The position numbers and the translations under genes are program-made. The notes beneath the pieces were generated by a model. The model had not been told where the DNA came from. It worked only from the letters and a program-made list of their open reading frames with translations, and ran no database searches. A stretch of DNA of 52,896 nucleotides from Rhizomucor pusillus (taxonomy: Eukaryota; Mucoromycota; Mucoromycetes; Mucorales; Lichtheimiaceae), in the NCBI GenBank assembly GCA_900175165.2, contig FWWN02000232.1:1-52896 (forward strand), in the 5' to 3' direction. This document shows, piece after piece, positions 1 through 10,831 of this stretch. Positions within the stretch are counted from its first letter, which is position 1, and the number at the start of each line of letters is the position of its first letter.

Positions 1-2980
1 GGAGACACTCACGACCAGAATTAATGAAGCATGCAATCGTATAAGTTTGAGCGATTTCGAAGGATTTGTCTCGCACTCTCATAAATGCTTAGATAAATGT
101 CGCAACAGAGAGCACTTGTGATGTGGGTGTCACAATAAGTCGATGGCATACGACAGATAGATAGGATACACATTTAAACACACAATGAGAAATTGAGTAA
201 CAGGTATTCTGTAAGTGTCATTCTTTTCCTATAATATGTTCTTAATGCTCACCATCTGAACTATGCACCGCGGCTTGCATGCACTTGGCGGGAGGAGCTC
301 GGCATGGCTTTGCCACATTTCTAGACAGGTTTGTGAAATGCGTCAACTAATGTCGTTTATTAGCGTCATGCTTAGCTTCGCAAGTCCGCCAAATGCATCT
401 GCAAAACGCGACTTTATTTTTCGGAAATACAGTACAAGTGATGGGTCTAGAATAGAATATTTGGAAGTTCTACCAACCTTGTTCTACGTTCCAGAAAATA
501 AAAGAACAATCGCATTGGACAAGTTTACCGGACCTAAGACCGGGACTCATTGCCGCAGAGCTCTCTTAATCCTAACAATGACCCCAACTTTTTGTTTTGT
601 AGCTCATCGTCCCTTTCTCAGCTTGCTGAAGTTTTTTACAAGTCCTCAAGTCCGGCACAAGTATGACATCATGCTATGCATGATTTGCCAGTGTCGGTTG
701 ATGCCTTATCCTCCAGCAGGTCTCGAATACCTGTCAAAAATGCTATCAGTCCTACATAGGACCCCATAGTAACTACGAATACGCTCTCCTTAAAGTATCG
801 TAAAAAATTGGGAACAATTTTTCCAGATTGTTCATGAATAACCTATTGCCTCGATATCATCCCCGTAGGACAATCCGTCCATATACTATATAGATATGGA
901 AAACCAACCAGAATATGCTGCTTGTACATCTGCTTTCAAACAAACAAGGTGGACCAATGAATTGTCTACAAACATGAATAATACTATTGTTTTGATTCCA
1001 AAGCAGCGTACTCAAACGTTGTTACCATGGAAAAGCATCCATCACTATATCGTTTGATGATAGACTCAGTCATTCCAAATATCTGAATCTAATAAGGTAA
1101 GGCAGCAGCGTCGTCAGTTCATGCTCAGCATAATTCACAAGTAAATAATACACTTTTTCCCAAAAGTAATGTCGCATTTTGTGAAATTTTATAATACATT
1201 TATACACCAAAACGACAAATTGCAGCGACATTAATTTTTGGAAAAGGTGTATGTATCGATGGCACATATAGTCAAGAACTTATCGAGTTGATCTCAAACT
1301 TGAGAGAACATGTTGTTCTTTGCGATTTAAATGCGAAATGTTCATATGCAAAGCTGACCACAGTGGTGCCAAGTGAGCGGATCAAGAGACCAGATCACAA
1401 AGAATTTTCTTATGCAGAATAAACTGAGGATCCGCACAGTATGGGTTGTGAGCTCCTGATATGCAGCAGTAGGCTACATGTGTTCCATGTCTCTGCTGCT
1501 TTGAACGCATAACTCCAGCTGCGTGACGGAAGCCAATTATGACTGTCGACCGCTGGAGCTTTCTCTGAGCTCGTCAATGGCTGGATCAACCCGTATAGAC
1601 GTCTCATTACTCAACAACTGGTACCAGCTTTAAAGTGCTCTGTCGTAGATCTAATTTCCCGTATCGAAAGTTTCCGGTACTATATAGTCCAGAATATATC
1701 ATGTATATACATTAGCTTCTTCTTGGCATTATATATCGTTCCGTTCCAACTTCTTTTGCAATCTGGAGTCCTCATACAAAGGTATGACCGCTTCGCATAT
1801 TGCTCATCGCTGATTCTCCTCCAAAAATTGGCTGAATAACAGGACGCTCTGCAGGTTATAGTTCTTGATGATGCAACTAGGCGCTTTGGCAATGGACTTG
1901 CAGAAAAAAAGACTAGTATGTCCGTTGAGGTCATCTCGATTTTCATAATCTGGAAGTATGGGATTTTCCTGCAAGCGAGAAACATAAGAAGCATATTCAA
2001 ATTGTGCATGGGTGGTACTCGATGAATCTCGGAAATGCTTTGACCTAGATTACATTATGACTATTCAGCCCATACCAAGTATAAATTACCTGAGATTTCT
2101 GCCATTATTCTTTCAGTTGCTTGTATTCAGTTCGTGGTTGAATGTATTGCTACTTATGTTACATATTAGACGTTCAAGTTAGCTACAAAGTCCTTTGAGA
2201 GCCAGTAAAAACCAGAATAGCCATTACATTGAACTAAGACACGCCAAAAAAGAAAACTGACTGGATATTGATCTTCTATCAGCATCGAGCTGTTAATATT
2301 ATCTTTGTGTTTCCTCGGCTCCTAAACAGCCATGACAACTGTAGTAAAATGCTCCTGATTACATAACAATCGAAGCGGGTACATGTTACAACATTGCTTC
2401 GTGCTTTGCTTTCTGTTTGCTCCTATCTCGTGTTTATCAACTCTTTCTAATTTTGTAGAGAATAAACTGCATGGTGCATGGATTTTTTCTTTCATTGATA
2501 CGATGTAATAGAATTTCTAACATGCAGAGATAGGTAATGTAAACAGCAAAGCCTCGACGGACTTGGTCTGTATGCCCAATTGAGCACAAGGATATATTAG
2601 CTGGGAAATATTAGGTGGACCGTGCGCCAGGATCGCATAACAAGTATTCGGAACGGAGAATTTGTTGCCATCGGAGAGAGGTACAGACTTGATAACACTG
2701 GGAGAGATAGCTGCGCCCACGCTGATCAAGAAGAATAAGAAGGTTATTTACTCAATGTTCCAGAAGGTTTAACGTGATGGTGCGATCGAGGCACGGCATG
2801 CACCGACACTCTAAGTCCGCGCAGTTTACTATTGCCGGCTGGCTAATAATAACCCCGTTCCGCGCACAGCAATGCGGGGGCTCTTGTTTCCCCGCACAGA
2901 TATTTAAAGAGATTTGCAGCCTGCAACGTTCTCCCGCCCTCTCTTCGTCCTTACTTTTGTTTGCTTGCTTGCTTGCGATC
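1..2980. other. Gene-free left flank
   Basis: I find no supportable gene in these 3 kb. The longest open frame (263-769, +) has no recognisable domain, no intron-linked continuation and a composition like translated noncoding DNA. The remaining open stretches are short and overlap on both strands. The sequence is AT-rich with TATA-like runs (for example near 880-900 and 1680-1710). The last few hundred bases must hold the promoter of the downstream P450 gene. Confidence 0.6.
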
Positions 2981-4914
2981 ATGATCACCGATATATTTGA
3001 AAAATGGCAGCCATCCTTCCAGCTTCAACGGCGTGAGATCGTTACCATCACTGCTGCCACAACTGCTGTCATTGCTGCAAAGACTCTCTACAGCCTAGCT
3101 CAGCAGGTACATGTAAAAAGGGTCAGGTTCGCTCTCTCTGTCATCTGACGCGGCAAAAGTTTTACGGCAGCGGGGACTGTGCTGTTGTCCCTTACACCCT
3201 GCCCTTCGTAGGATCCACCCGGGAGTATCGCCGGGATCCTCAAGGGTTCGTCGAGAAATGGACCAAGAAATTTGGCCCGGTATACAAGATGCATATCTTT
3301 GGACGGGTGCGTGTGACGAATCGGCAGCGGCATGTTTTAGATATGAAAATTCATTATTTTGGGGTTCAGATAACGACGGTCGTTTCGGGAAGCCATGTCC
3401 GCGAGATCTTCTTGAACAATGACTTTGATTTCCAGCTCGGCATGCGTCGTGTAAAGTATTTCGGCAAAATGGATGCATGGCCGATTGTCTAACTGACTAC
3501 AATCATCATTTGCATAGAGATTCGACGTTCGTTTGTTGATGGATATCAACGAACACGTTGAAACTACTCGAGCACGTCAAATTCTGCTGAACCATCTACA
3601 TCGAAACATGAAGAATTACGTCCCTCGTGTCGTTAAATATGTGTGCATGGGGCAATGTGATTTCTGTGTATCATAGTAACTAACGCCCTTCTTTTCTTTA
3701 CAGCTTAAAATGGCCGCTACCCAACAATTGGGCGAGATGCCTGACGGTAAAAATCAAAATTAACATGCGAGCAGCGTTTCAGGTACTCATTACTTTCCGC
3801 ATTTGCAGGCACAAAGACTCTTCCCCATGTTTATCCGCTGATGCAGCACATGATCGCAAACGCCACTGCATCCATCTTTGTTGGAGAGAATCTATGCAAA
3901 GATGAAAAGCTTATCGAAGTTTTCAAAAACGTGACTTTGGACGTTGGAGCCGAGATCCAAACAGATAGCTTATTTCTCGATTGGTTCTCAACCATCAGCG
4001 AGTTCCGTCAATGGTGGATCGGAAAGGCATCCCATATCTCTCGACGATACAAGCGCCAATTGATTGAGGCGTTGAAGCCCGAAATAGCCATGCGTGAAGA
4101 GAACAAGAACAAGCCAGGATGGGAACGACCTGTAAGAACCGGGAAGGGCCTTGCTTGCATTACCATGATTCTGATCCGAATGCTATAGGCCGATATCTTG
4201 CAAGATTTGCTCGAAACCGTCCCAATTCCACGTGGATGGGATGCCGCCTCGTTCTTGGCCGATTATATTATTGCATTCATCTTCGCCTCCATTCACACTA
4301 CCAGCGAGAACTCGACCGTCGTCATGTACCGACTTTTGCAGCACCCTGAATTGATTCCCGAGCTGCTGGAAGAGCAGAAACAAGTGCTTAAAGAAGAACT
4401 CGGTGAAGAAAAGGCGAACTCAACACAAGATGTCACCTCCCTCTTTACTTTCAACGTTGTCCGCAGCTTGGTCAAGCTGGACAGTTTGTGCCGCGAATCG
4501 ATGCGTCTGCGAAACGACTACCTTGCTCTTCCCCATCGTTACACCGGTACAAAGCCTGTTACCCTTAGCAACGGCGTCGTCATTAGACCCGGAGAGGATA
4601 TCATTATCAACCAATGGTACAACCACCGCAGCGCAGAAATTCAAAAGGACAAGGAGTCCGATCACAACTCTTTCCAACCTTTCCGCTACGTAGGCCTTGA
4701 CCGTCAATCCACCAAGATCGGTGAGGACTTTTTGATGTTTGGCATGGGTGCACATGCTTGTCCAGGTCGTTGGTTCGCGCTTCAAGAAGTCAAAACCATC
4801 GTTTCTGTCTTTATCCGTGAATTCGAAATTTCTGCCAAGGACGGCGTCTACTTCCCAGAGGGAGACATTAACAAACTTCCCTTTGGTGAACTCGTTTTGA
4901 AGAAACGTACATAA
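2981..4914 (+). CDS. Cytochrome P450 monooxygenase, Mucorales type
   Basis: Seven-exon gene: 2981-3106, 3160-3306, 3370-3450, 3518-3640, 3704-3746, 3809-4131 and 4189-4914, in frame throughout, about 520 residues. It is probably a microsomal P450: residues 20-40 form a hydrophobic anchor, followed by a PYTLPFVGS segment like the proline hinge. The last exon carries the ExxR motif (ESMR, near 4498) and the haem-binding loop FGMGAHACPGR (near 4738-4770), whose cysteine is the thiolate ligand. The usual AGxxT of helix I reads ASIHTTS, which keeps the threonines. The short N-terminal exons and the overall pattern resemble the CYP509-like families expanded in Mucorales. The substrate cannot be told from sequence. 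The start is the only ATG that places the anchor at the N-terminus. Confidence 0.93.
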
Positions 4915-4971
4915 TACCGTTGTATTTTCCGACAAGATACCAATTTATATACAAATGAATGTTTTATTACA

Positions 4972-5992
4972 CTAAGCATAACGGTTAAATGTACCCATCG
5001 TCAGGTAGTTTCCTTTAACTTCCTTCTTGGCAAATATACTCTTGAGTGCTTCCGAAGCAGGTGCGTTCTTCTCATTCTCAGCAAGCTCCTGCGCAACCTT
5101 GCCCATAACTGCAACTGCGGCGGATGAGGATGATACGTGCGGCTTCTTTTGCGGCGGAGGTGTTGACAGTGGTGATGGTGATGATGATTCGGCTGTGTCT
5201 CGTTTGCGCTTCTTTTCCGTTTCTTCGGTTTTTTCTCCCTTCTTTGCGGCTTTCTTTGCCTTCTTTTCCGCCTTTGCTTTTGCCTTCTTTGTCTTCATTA
5301 CTGCCTTCATCGACTCTAATTCCTCTTTCTGAGGATTGATTACAATGATATTTTCCGGCTCAAATGGTGTGCCACACTAAGAATTTCAAGTTCATGCATA
5401 TGAGTATGAGTTCCTTCTCAATATTTGGTAAATCCATTGTTACTTACTGTCATGCATTCTTTGCTCTTCACTTCTTTCAATGATTGCTCTGCAAAAACGC
5501 AGCCGCAGGTGTCCAAATATACAAAACGATGCTTGCCGTTCATTTCTTTCATCGAGATAGGGCAAATGAACTTGCTCTTGATTTCCTTGTCGAGATGTCC
5601 CATGGTTGTGGCATCATTGTTTTCGTTGTAGGAAGGATTGACTGTCAAATTGAGCTTCATTGTATCTTTAAGCGAGCTAATGTGTGAGCAGATCTTGTCG
5701 CCATCACCGTACGCTGATTTGTCCAGTACATATTCGATTATGGCATCCTGATTGTATAGTTTTCCTAGCCCGCAGGAAACAATCGGTGGTTGTAAGGGTT
5801 GCTAATAAAGACATGATTGTTAATCGCCCTGAAATCGATTCCAAAAGCAAAAGTGATTCAGATCCTTACCTTTGACAAAGCACAGTAGAACCAAGCAGCA
5901 ATGCGCTCAAGATCTGGATTAATCTTGACTTCCTTTTGCTTTTCTTTGACAAGCTCAATGCGTCTTGGTATAGATCCTCCGTCGTTACCCAT
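4972..5992 (-). CDS. RTF2: Replication termination factor 2 (Rtf2) family protein
   Basis: Three exons (5992-5870, 5801-5448, 5376-4972) encode 293 residues. The N-terminus MGNDGGSIPRR is the family signature. A degenerate RING/U-box-like region follows: WFYCALSK, then GLGKLYNQDAIIEYVLDKS, then CPISMKEMNGKHRFVYL, CGCVF, and a final pair ECMTCG created exactly across the exon 2/exon 3 junction. Rtf2 proteins act at stalled replication forks (site-specific termination in fission yeast; the human homologue is removed by proteasome shuttles). The last ~100 residues are a lysine/glutamate-rich tail (KAKAEKKAKKAAKK) and a Ser/Pro stretch, probably a basic nuclear tail. It is divergent from the sulfotransferase, with 148 bp between start codons. 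Confidence 0.92.
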
Positions 5993-6140
5993 TTGAGCAG
6001 TGGGAGAAAGAGAGAAAGAGCGCGCTGGGCTCCAACAAAGCATGATTTTTGAAGTGGTTACACTCCGATCGTCGTTGTCGATCCCCGTTGGTCTTGCCCT
6101 GACTTGTTAACTTCTTTTTGTTTCAGGCAATGTGGTGTTG
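5993..6140. promoter_or_regulatory. Bidirectional promoter between RTF2 and sulfotransferase
   Basis: Only 148 bp separate the two divergent start codons (5992 on -, 6141 on +), so both promoters and both 5' leaders must lie here. No clear TATA box is seen. Confidence 0.6.
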
Positions 6141-7838
6141 ATGGGCAAAGGAACAGTTCAAAATTACTACAGCTACCACAAACGTCGGCGGAATGCTGAC
6201 ATGGCAGCCCCAGTCTTTTACCGTTGTCGCTTACTGCTCTTCTCGGTCCTTGCACTCTGTCTTGCCACAGTCTTTATTGTATTCCCTACTTCCTCAAATC
6301 TCGACTTGCTTGACGATGGTTCGGTTTTTGCGCCTATTACAGCGAGAAAGGTTGCATCCAAATGGAAAGGCTACCTAAGCAGCGCAGTGAAGAGTGCACC
6401 AACGGGTAAACCGAAACGTAAGTCCTAGTAGGTTTGTACCAAGCAGTTGAACGCATGTCTGATCTATTGTTACAAAAGTCTACTTTCCTCGGCACTGTCC
6501 TAGCTCTAATCGTTCCTGTGCAATTATGGTGCCTTCCTTTATCATTGCGGGCGGCGAAGCATCGGGAACGACATATATATTCGATACTCTCAGTAAGCAC
6601 CCGCAGGTAGTCGGGACGGTAGATCACGAACGCACACAAGTCTTGTTCGATCTGGATATGCGGGACGATACTGCACTTTACGAAACTTATCTGTCCGAGT
6701 TTCCACTTGTCCATGACGCTTTGCGCTCCTCTATGGATAAAAGTGAAGAAGTTGTAGTAGGAGAGCATGCGCCGCAATATTTGTACAAGAGCCACGTCGC
6801 TGCGCGGAGGCTTCGTGAACTTTTGCCCCATGTCAAGGTGAGAAGGAATATGAAACTTTGGTAGCACAATGTTTCTAAACAATCTTTGACATACAAGCTC
6901 GTATTCGTCTTGCGAGATCCAATTGATCGTGCCTACCTCCACTACGTAAACGATCAAGGTTTGTCTCGATGTAATACTTGATTAGCCAATCTTCTTTTGA
7001 TATTTACCACCTTTTACCACCTTTTAATTTACTTAGCCGATCAAGTATCGTCTTTTGAAAATCTAATTGACAAAGAACTTGATATCCTGCGCCAATGTGT
7101 GCGTACGACCATTGGTTGGGACGAGTTTGTAAGATGCCACCAGAGCAGTGAGATTCAAGGTAAGCATGTCAATGCAATTCTATTTTGCTCGGTACAGTGC
7201 CTAATCCGTTGCTTCTAGCATCCCGCGAGTTAGATATCACCATTTCTACGCTCGATGATACCCATGGTAAGGCCATATTGCTTTATGGTTTCCAAACGTT
7301 TACAATGATTATTGACACAGTTAGTGCGTTAGAAACAACAGACGATAGCAAAAATCGCACCAGTCCGACCTATGATCTTCTCGCTCGTGGCATGTACTAT
7401 ACAGCATTGTTACCGTTCCTGGAACAATTCCCTGCATCTCAAATCCTAGTATTCCGCACTGAAGATTTCCTCAACAACCCGTCCTTTTCATTCCAGAAAC
7501 TCGCAAAATTCCTCGGCATCGATCCTACATTTTTCTCAGAACGCAACTTTTATCGCAACCAGGCTGACTCCAGCTCGGATCTGCTTCATACGCATATATC
7601 TACGACCGGCAGACGTCACGGTTCGCTTCGCCACGGACGCATCAGTGCTCTGGCGATGGAAGATGAACTGGATGAGAGTAGCCCGGAACCTCTGTGGTCA
7701 GATCCTCCCGAGACTGCACTCACTGACTTGGAGATGCGCTACAGATTGCAGAAAGTATTCCGCAACCTGAATGCGCGATTGCTTGAATTATTCAACGATG
7801 ATTTTCCTGGATGGACGTATGATGTAGATAAAGGATAG
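6141..7838 (+). CDS. Type II membrane sulfotransferase (PAPS-dependent, carbohydrate type)
   Basis: Five exons (6141-6417, 6479-6837, 6898-6958, 7037-7159, 7219-7838) give 479 residues. A short basic cytosolic tail (HKRRR) is followed by one hydrophobic segment (LLLFSVLALCLATVFIVF), the layout of a Golgi type II enzyme. The catalytic domain starts with the 5'-phosphosulfate loop FIIAGGEASGTTYIFDTL; the 3'-phosphate motif is VLRDPIDRAYLHY, assembled across intron 2. Further on, YYTALLPFLEQFP and ILVFRTEDFL are typical of heparan-sulfate-type sulfotransferases. It should transfer sulfate from PAPS to a sugar or glycan in the secretory pathway; the acceptor is unknown. Such enzymes are not common in fungi. 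The 3' end converges on the PPAT gene, with 23 bp between stop codons. Confidence 0.88.
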
Positions 7839-7861
7839 TTTGCAAATATATATATAATCAT

Positions 7862-9021
7862 TTATTCTTGTTGTCTCGACAAGTATTCTCGTATCCAAGT
7901 TGAGCTTATTTTCAGAGTGCCGATATCTTGCTTCTCAACTGAAGCATTGTCTGAAGAGATAACATCGATGATGCGTAGATCAAGTGGTGGAAATGCTCGT
8001 TTCTCGCGTTCTTGATTGACCGCTTCGCCTCCCTTTTCTGTTTCTTGTGAGCAAACTAGAGCTACGATAGAAGGATCTGTGATGGTAGGGCCAAATGGAT
8101 CCGAAATGGGCACAACCTATGTGATATGCTTGTTTTAATATCTAGATGTCAAATGGATATATGTTGATCACTCTTGTTCTTACATCATGTTTGATGTCTC
8201 TTCTTATAAGCTGTAAATATCCTTGTACGCGAGCGAGGCGCGTTTCTATCGATTCGATTTGTTCCTTACACTTTTTGGACGCGAGCATTGAATCGTCTAT
8301 CGAAGCATTTGATGAGCTGCAAAGTCATAACAAAACAGTCTGCGATGTGGCATACCTGTAACTCCAACGACCATGCTCTCTGTGGCCAGCAAGGCGGTCA
8401 TGGTAAGCAGGATTTTATGTCCTGCGTGTAAGTGATCAAACGTCCCACCGACAGCAACTCTGGGGAATGTCTTCTCGTTATCAGTTGATGTCTCAGTCGG
8501 TAAGATATTCAAGGGTGTCGATTCTTCACTTTGCAGTTGGAAAGGCACAAGCTCAGCGAGACCTGCCTGGGCGCGGCTCTGATTCCAGGTTTTGACAAGC
8601 TCCAGGTCACCTAATTACTAGCAATGTCACAGGCTATTCTTATCCAGGTGATTGCCTTTAACCCAGCCTTTTTTTCTTTTTTACCTTGACTTGACACATA
8701 TACTGTGCCAACGTCTTTCTCTAGACTGAAATCGTAGCCGCACCATTTATCGAATACGACGTTGCAGTCGAATAAGGGAACTCCACCGGCATACGCGACG
8801 TTTAATTGAGCAACATAGATCGCACACAGGAACTTTTGCAATCTGTGCCAGTCGAAAGCAATGCGGTCCTCGTCATTGAGCACGAGAATGTTGAGCTTGC
8901 CTTCTTGCAGTGTATGCTCAACAGCTTGCTTTACCAGCGAGGTGCTAGCCGAGGACTGTCTGAGGATTAAAAGTGGGACCATTGCACAGAGAGCAGCAGA
9001 AACACAATTGGACAAGGGCAT
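7862..9021 (-). CDS. CAB4: Phosphopantetheine adenylyltransferase (eukaryotic type)
   Basis: Four exons (9021-8685, 8610-8356, 8296-8184, 8116-7862) encode 319 residues, close to yeast Cab4. The enzyme makes dephospho-CoA from 4'-phosphopantetheine and ATP in CoA synthesis. The nucleotidyltransferase core is plain: VAVGGTFDHLHAGHK holds the TxGH-type motif, and VVPISDPFGPTITD, SQETEKGG and KISSTWIR are the substrate and ISSTxxR motifs. The first ~115 residues form the extra N-terminal region of eukaryotic monofunctional PPATs. Exon 3 is not obvious as an open frame: its acceptor lies just after a TAG, which restores frame and gives a lysine-rich helix ending RRDIKHD. No dephospho-CoA kinase domain is fused. 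Confidence 0.92.
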
Positions 9022-9236
9022 CAGTTTTTGATTTCAGGCTATCGAGGGATCCTCAAGCACACACACGACATTTGAGCTTGCTAAGAAGAAAACTGTACCA
9101 TTTACATTCTGTAAGAGATTAAACTATTAACAACAAATGGAGATATAAGACAAAACGGAAAATGTACAGAGAAGGTTAGATAAGATAAACAGAGAGATAG
9201 TTTGTGTGTAAGGAAATTTGCTGCATTAGGAAGGGC

Positions 9237-9882
9237 TTAATTTGCCATGACCAGTTGTTTTTCCTCCATCTCTGGTTGTTTGCTTTTCTGTTTCGACAGA
9301 GGCGAGGATGTCGCATTCTTTGTTACACTCTGAGGGCTTGCGGGCGGCGATATGCGGACAGCTGCTGACGCCCTTACAGGCGGTACGAGGTGCGGGGATG
9401 CTGCTGGACTTGAAGGCAACTCGTTTGGATCCATTTTGAAAGTAATGCGACCTCTCGAACGATCTTCGAACAGGGTCATGATATTTCCGTGGTCGCCGAC
9501 GCGGTAAGACACCGTAAACGGATCAATCCACAGCACGAAGTCTCGCGGAAGGCTGTTATTCACTAGTTCCGGCGAAATGGATGCCCGTTTTGCAGCTGCA
9601 TGGAAAAAGACAAACCATTAATGCATACACTTTAAAAACTCAAATGCACAAGGTGCGTATGCTCTTACCTGTAACCAGGACAGGATCGAGCATTCCATTA
9701 AAGTTAGAAATGGAGCGGTAGCCGTTGCCGCGTGTAGGATGTTGAGGATCCCAATGATCACTGAAGCGAGCCTTCAATTCAACTATCAATTCTTGCTTCA
9801 TTTTGTTCAAACTGGTCTCTTCTATCTTTGACTGAAGTAATCGGCCAAGAAAATCGACCGCCTGCGCAATCTCCATATGCAT
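9237..9882 (-). CDS. BTG/Tob (APRO) family protein
   Basis: Two exons (9882-9669, 9595-9237) give 190 residues. The first 115 match the BTG/Tob fold: MHMEIAQAVDFLGRLL at the start, RFSDHWDPQHPTRGNGYRSI (box A region), then LPRDFVLWIDPFTVSYRVG (box B), followed by a Pro/Ser-rich tail ending EEKQLVMAN. In animals, BTG/Tob proteins bind the Caf1/CNOT7 deadenylase of CCR4-NOT and promote mRNA decay and antiproliferation. The LWIDP element here is part of the Caf1-contacting surface, so the same role is likely but inferred. I chose the ATG directly before the conserved helix; an upstream in-frame ATG at 9999 would add 39 residues without similarity. Confidence 0.88.
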
Positions 9883-10831
9883 TGTGTCAAATAGTGGAAA
9901 ACAAGTGAAAAACGTCTGCTGACATTGCTGACTTAATAAGGTGTCACAAGTCTCAAACAAACATCGAGCTGGCTTTGGCGGCTTTTCAACAGAAACCATT
10001 CAATGACTTCCAAGTCGAACATACAAATTCGATGTTTCACACTGTTCTGTATGGCGTTGACAATAATGATCGACAAGCCTGCCTTTGGTACTATAATAAT
10101 GTCCTGCCACCCGAGAATCCTGAGCGAATTGGAGCTCTTTACTGCTTAGGAAAGCTTTTTGAGATATGTTGCTAGGCTACATATCCTAGTGGCTCGCTTT
10201 CTCCTTGTGTATCGTGAGAGTGATTTCCCGCATGGCTCCTGGATACACGCTTTATGCAAAGGTATGGTTAGAGTTAAAGATAATGCGCGGCGAGGTCAAG
10301 TCTGTCAACAGGGAGTCGGCAGATAAATAGAGGCACAAGTCGAGCAGTTAAAGCAATCTTGAGCCAGTATCTTCCAAAGGAAATATATAATGACTTGTTG
10401 GGATGAAACCGACTTATTGTACAGTCAGGTCCCAATGTCAACGATATCGAGACCTTTTTTTGAATTTGGAACCAAGAATGCCAGACGATACACACGAAAG
10501 AAAACAATACAAGCACATGCTATATAGGTCTGTACCGTCTATATCTGCCATTGGTATGAATACTGCTAGATGCAAGATCAAATCACCTTTGCAGATATAT
10601 ACTCAAAATTTCCCGAAGATATGGACTATCTCCAATAATTTATGCCAAATTAGAGTCGTACGATTAGGTGATTATCGCTGCCCTGACACATTTAGATTCA
10701 CAGAGAAGTCCAATTGCAGAAAAATCGGGCCAATAGTGTTCCTGATTTCATTCCTGAAAAAGGCAACGCATTGACCGCAGCAGGTTTTCAGCTCGTTTCT
10801 TTCGAGTGTTTCTCGCTGCGAAACCATTGAA
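9883..10831. other. Intergenic region before RAD2
   Basis: About 950 bp with no convincing gene. It holds the divergent promoters of BTG/Tob and RAD2. A short inverted repeat (CTAGG...CCTAG near 10171-10189) is visible. The small open frames (for example 10403-10774) look random. Confidence 0.5.

Noticed and set aside
263..769. 168-codon open frame at the left end
   Set aside because: No domain, no splice-linked exons, composition like noncoding DNA, and no conserved motif on either strand.
10403..10774. 123-codon frame before RAD2
   Set aside because: No similarity; many rare-looking codons; lies in the probable promoter.
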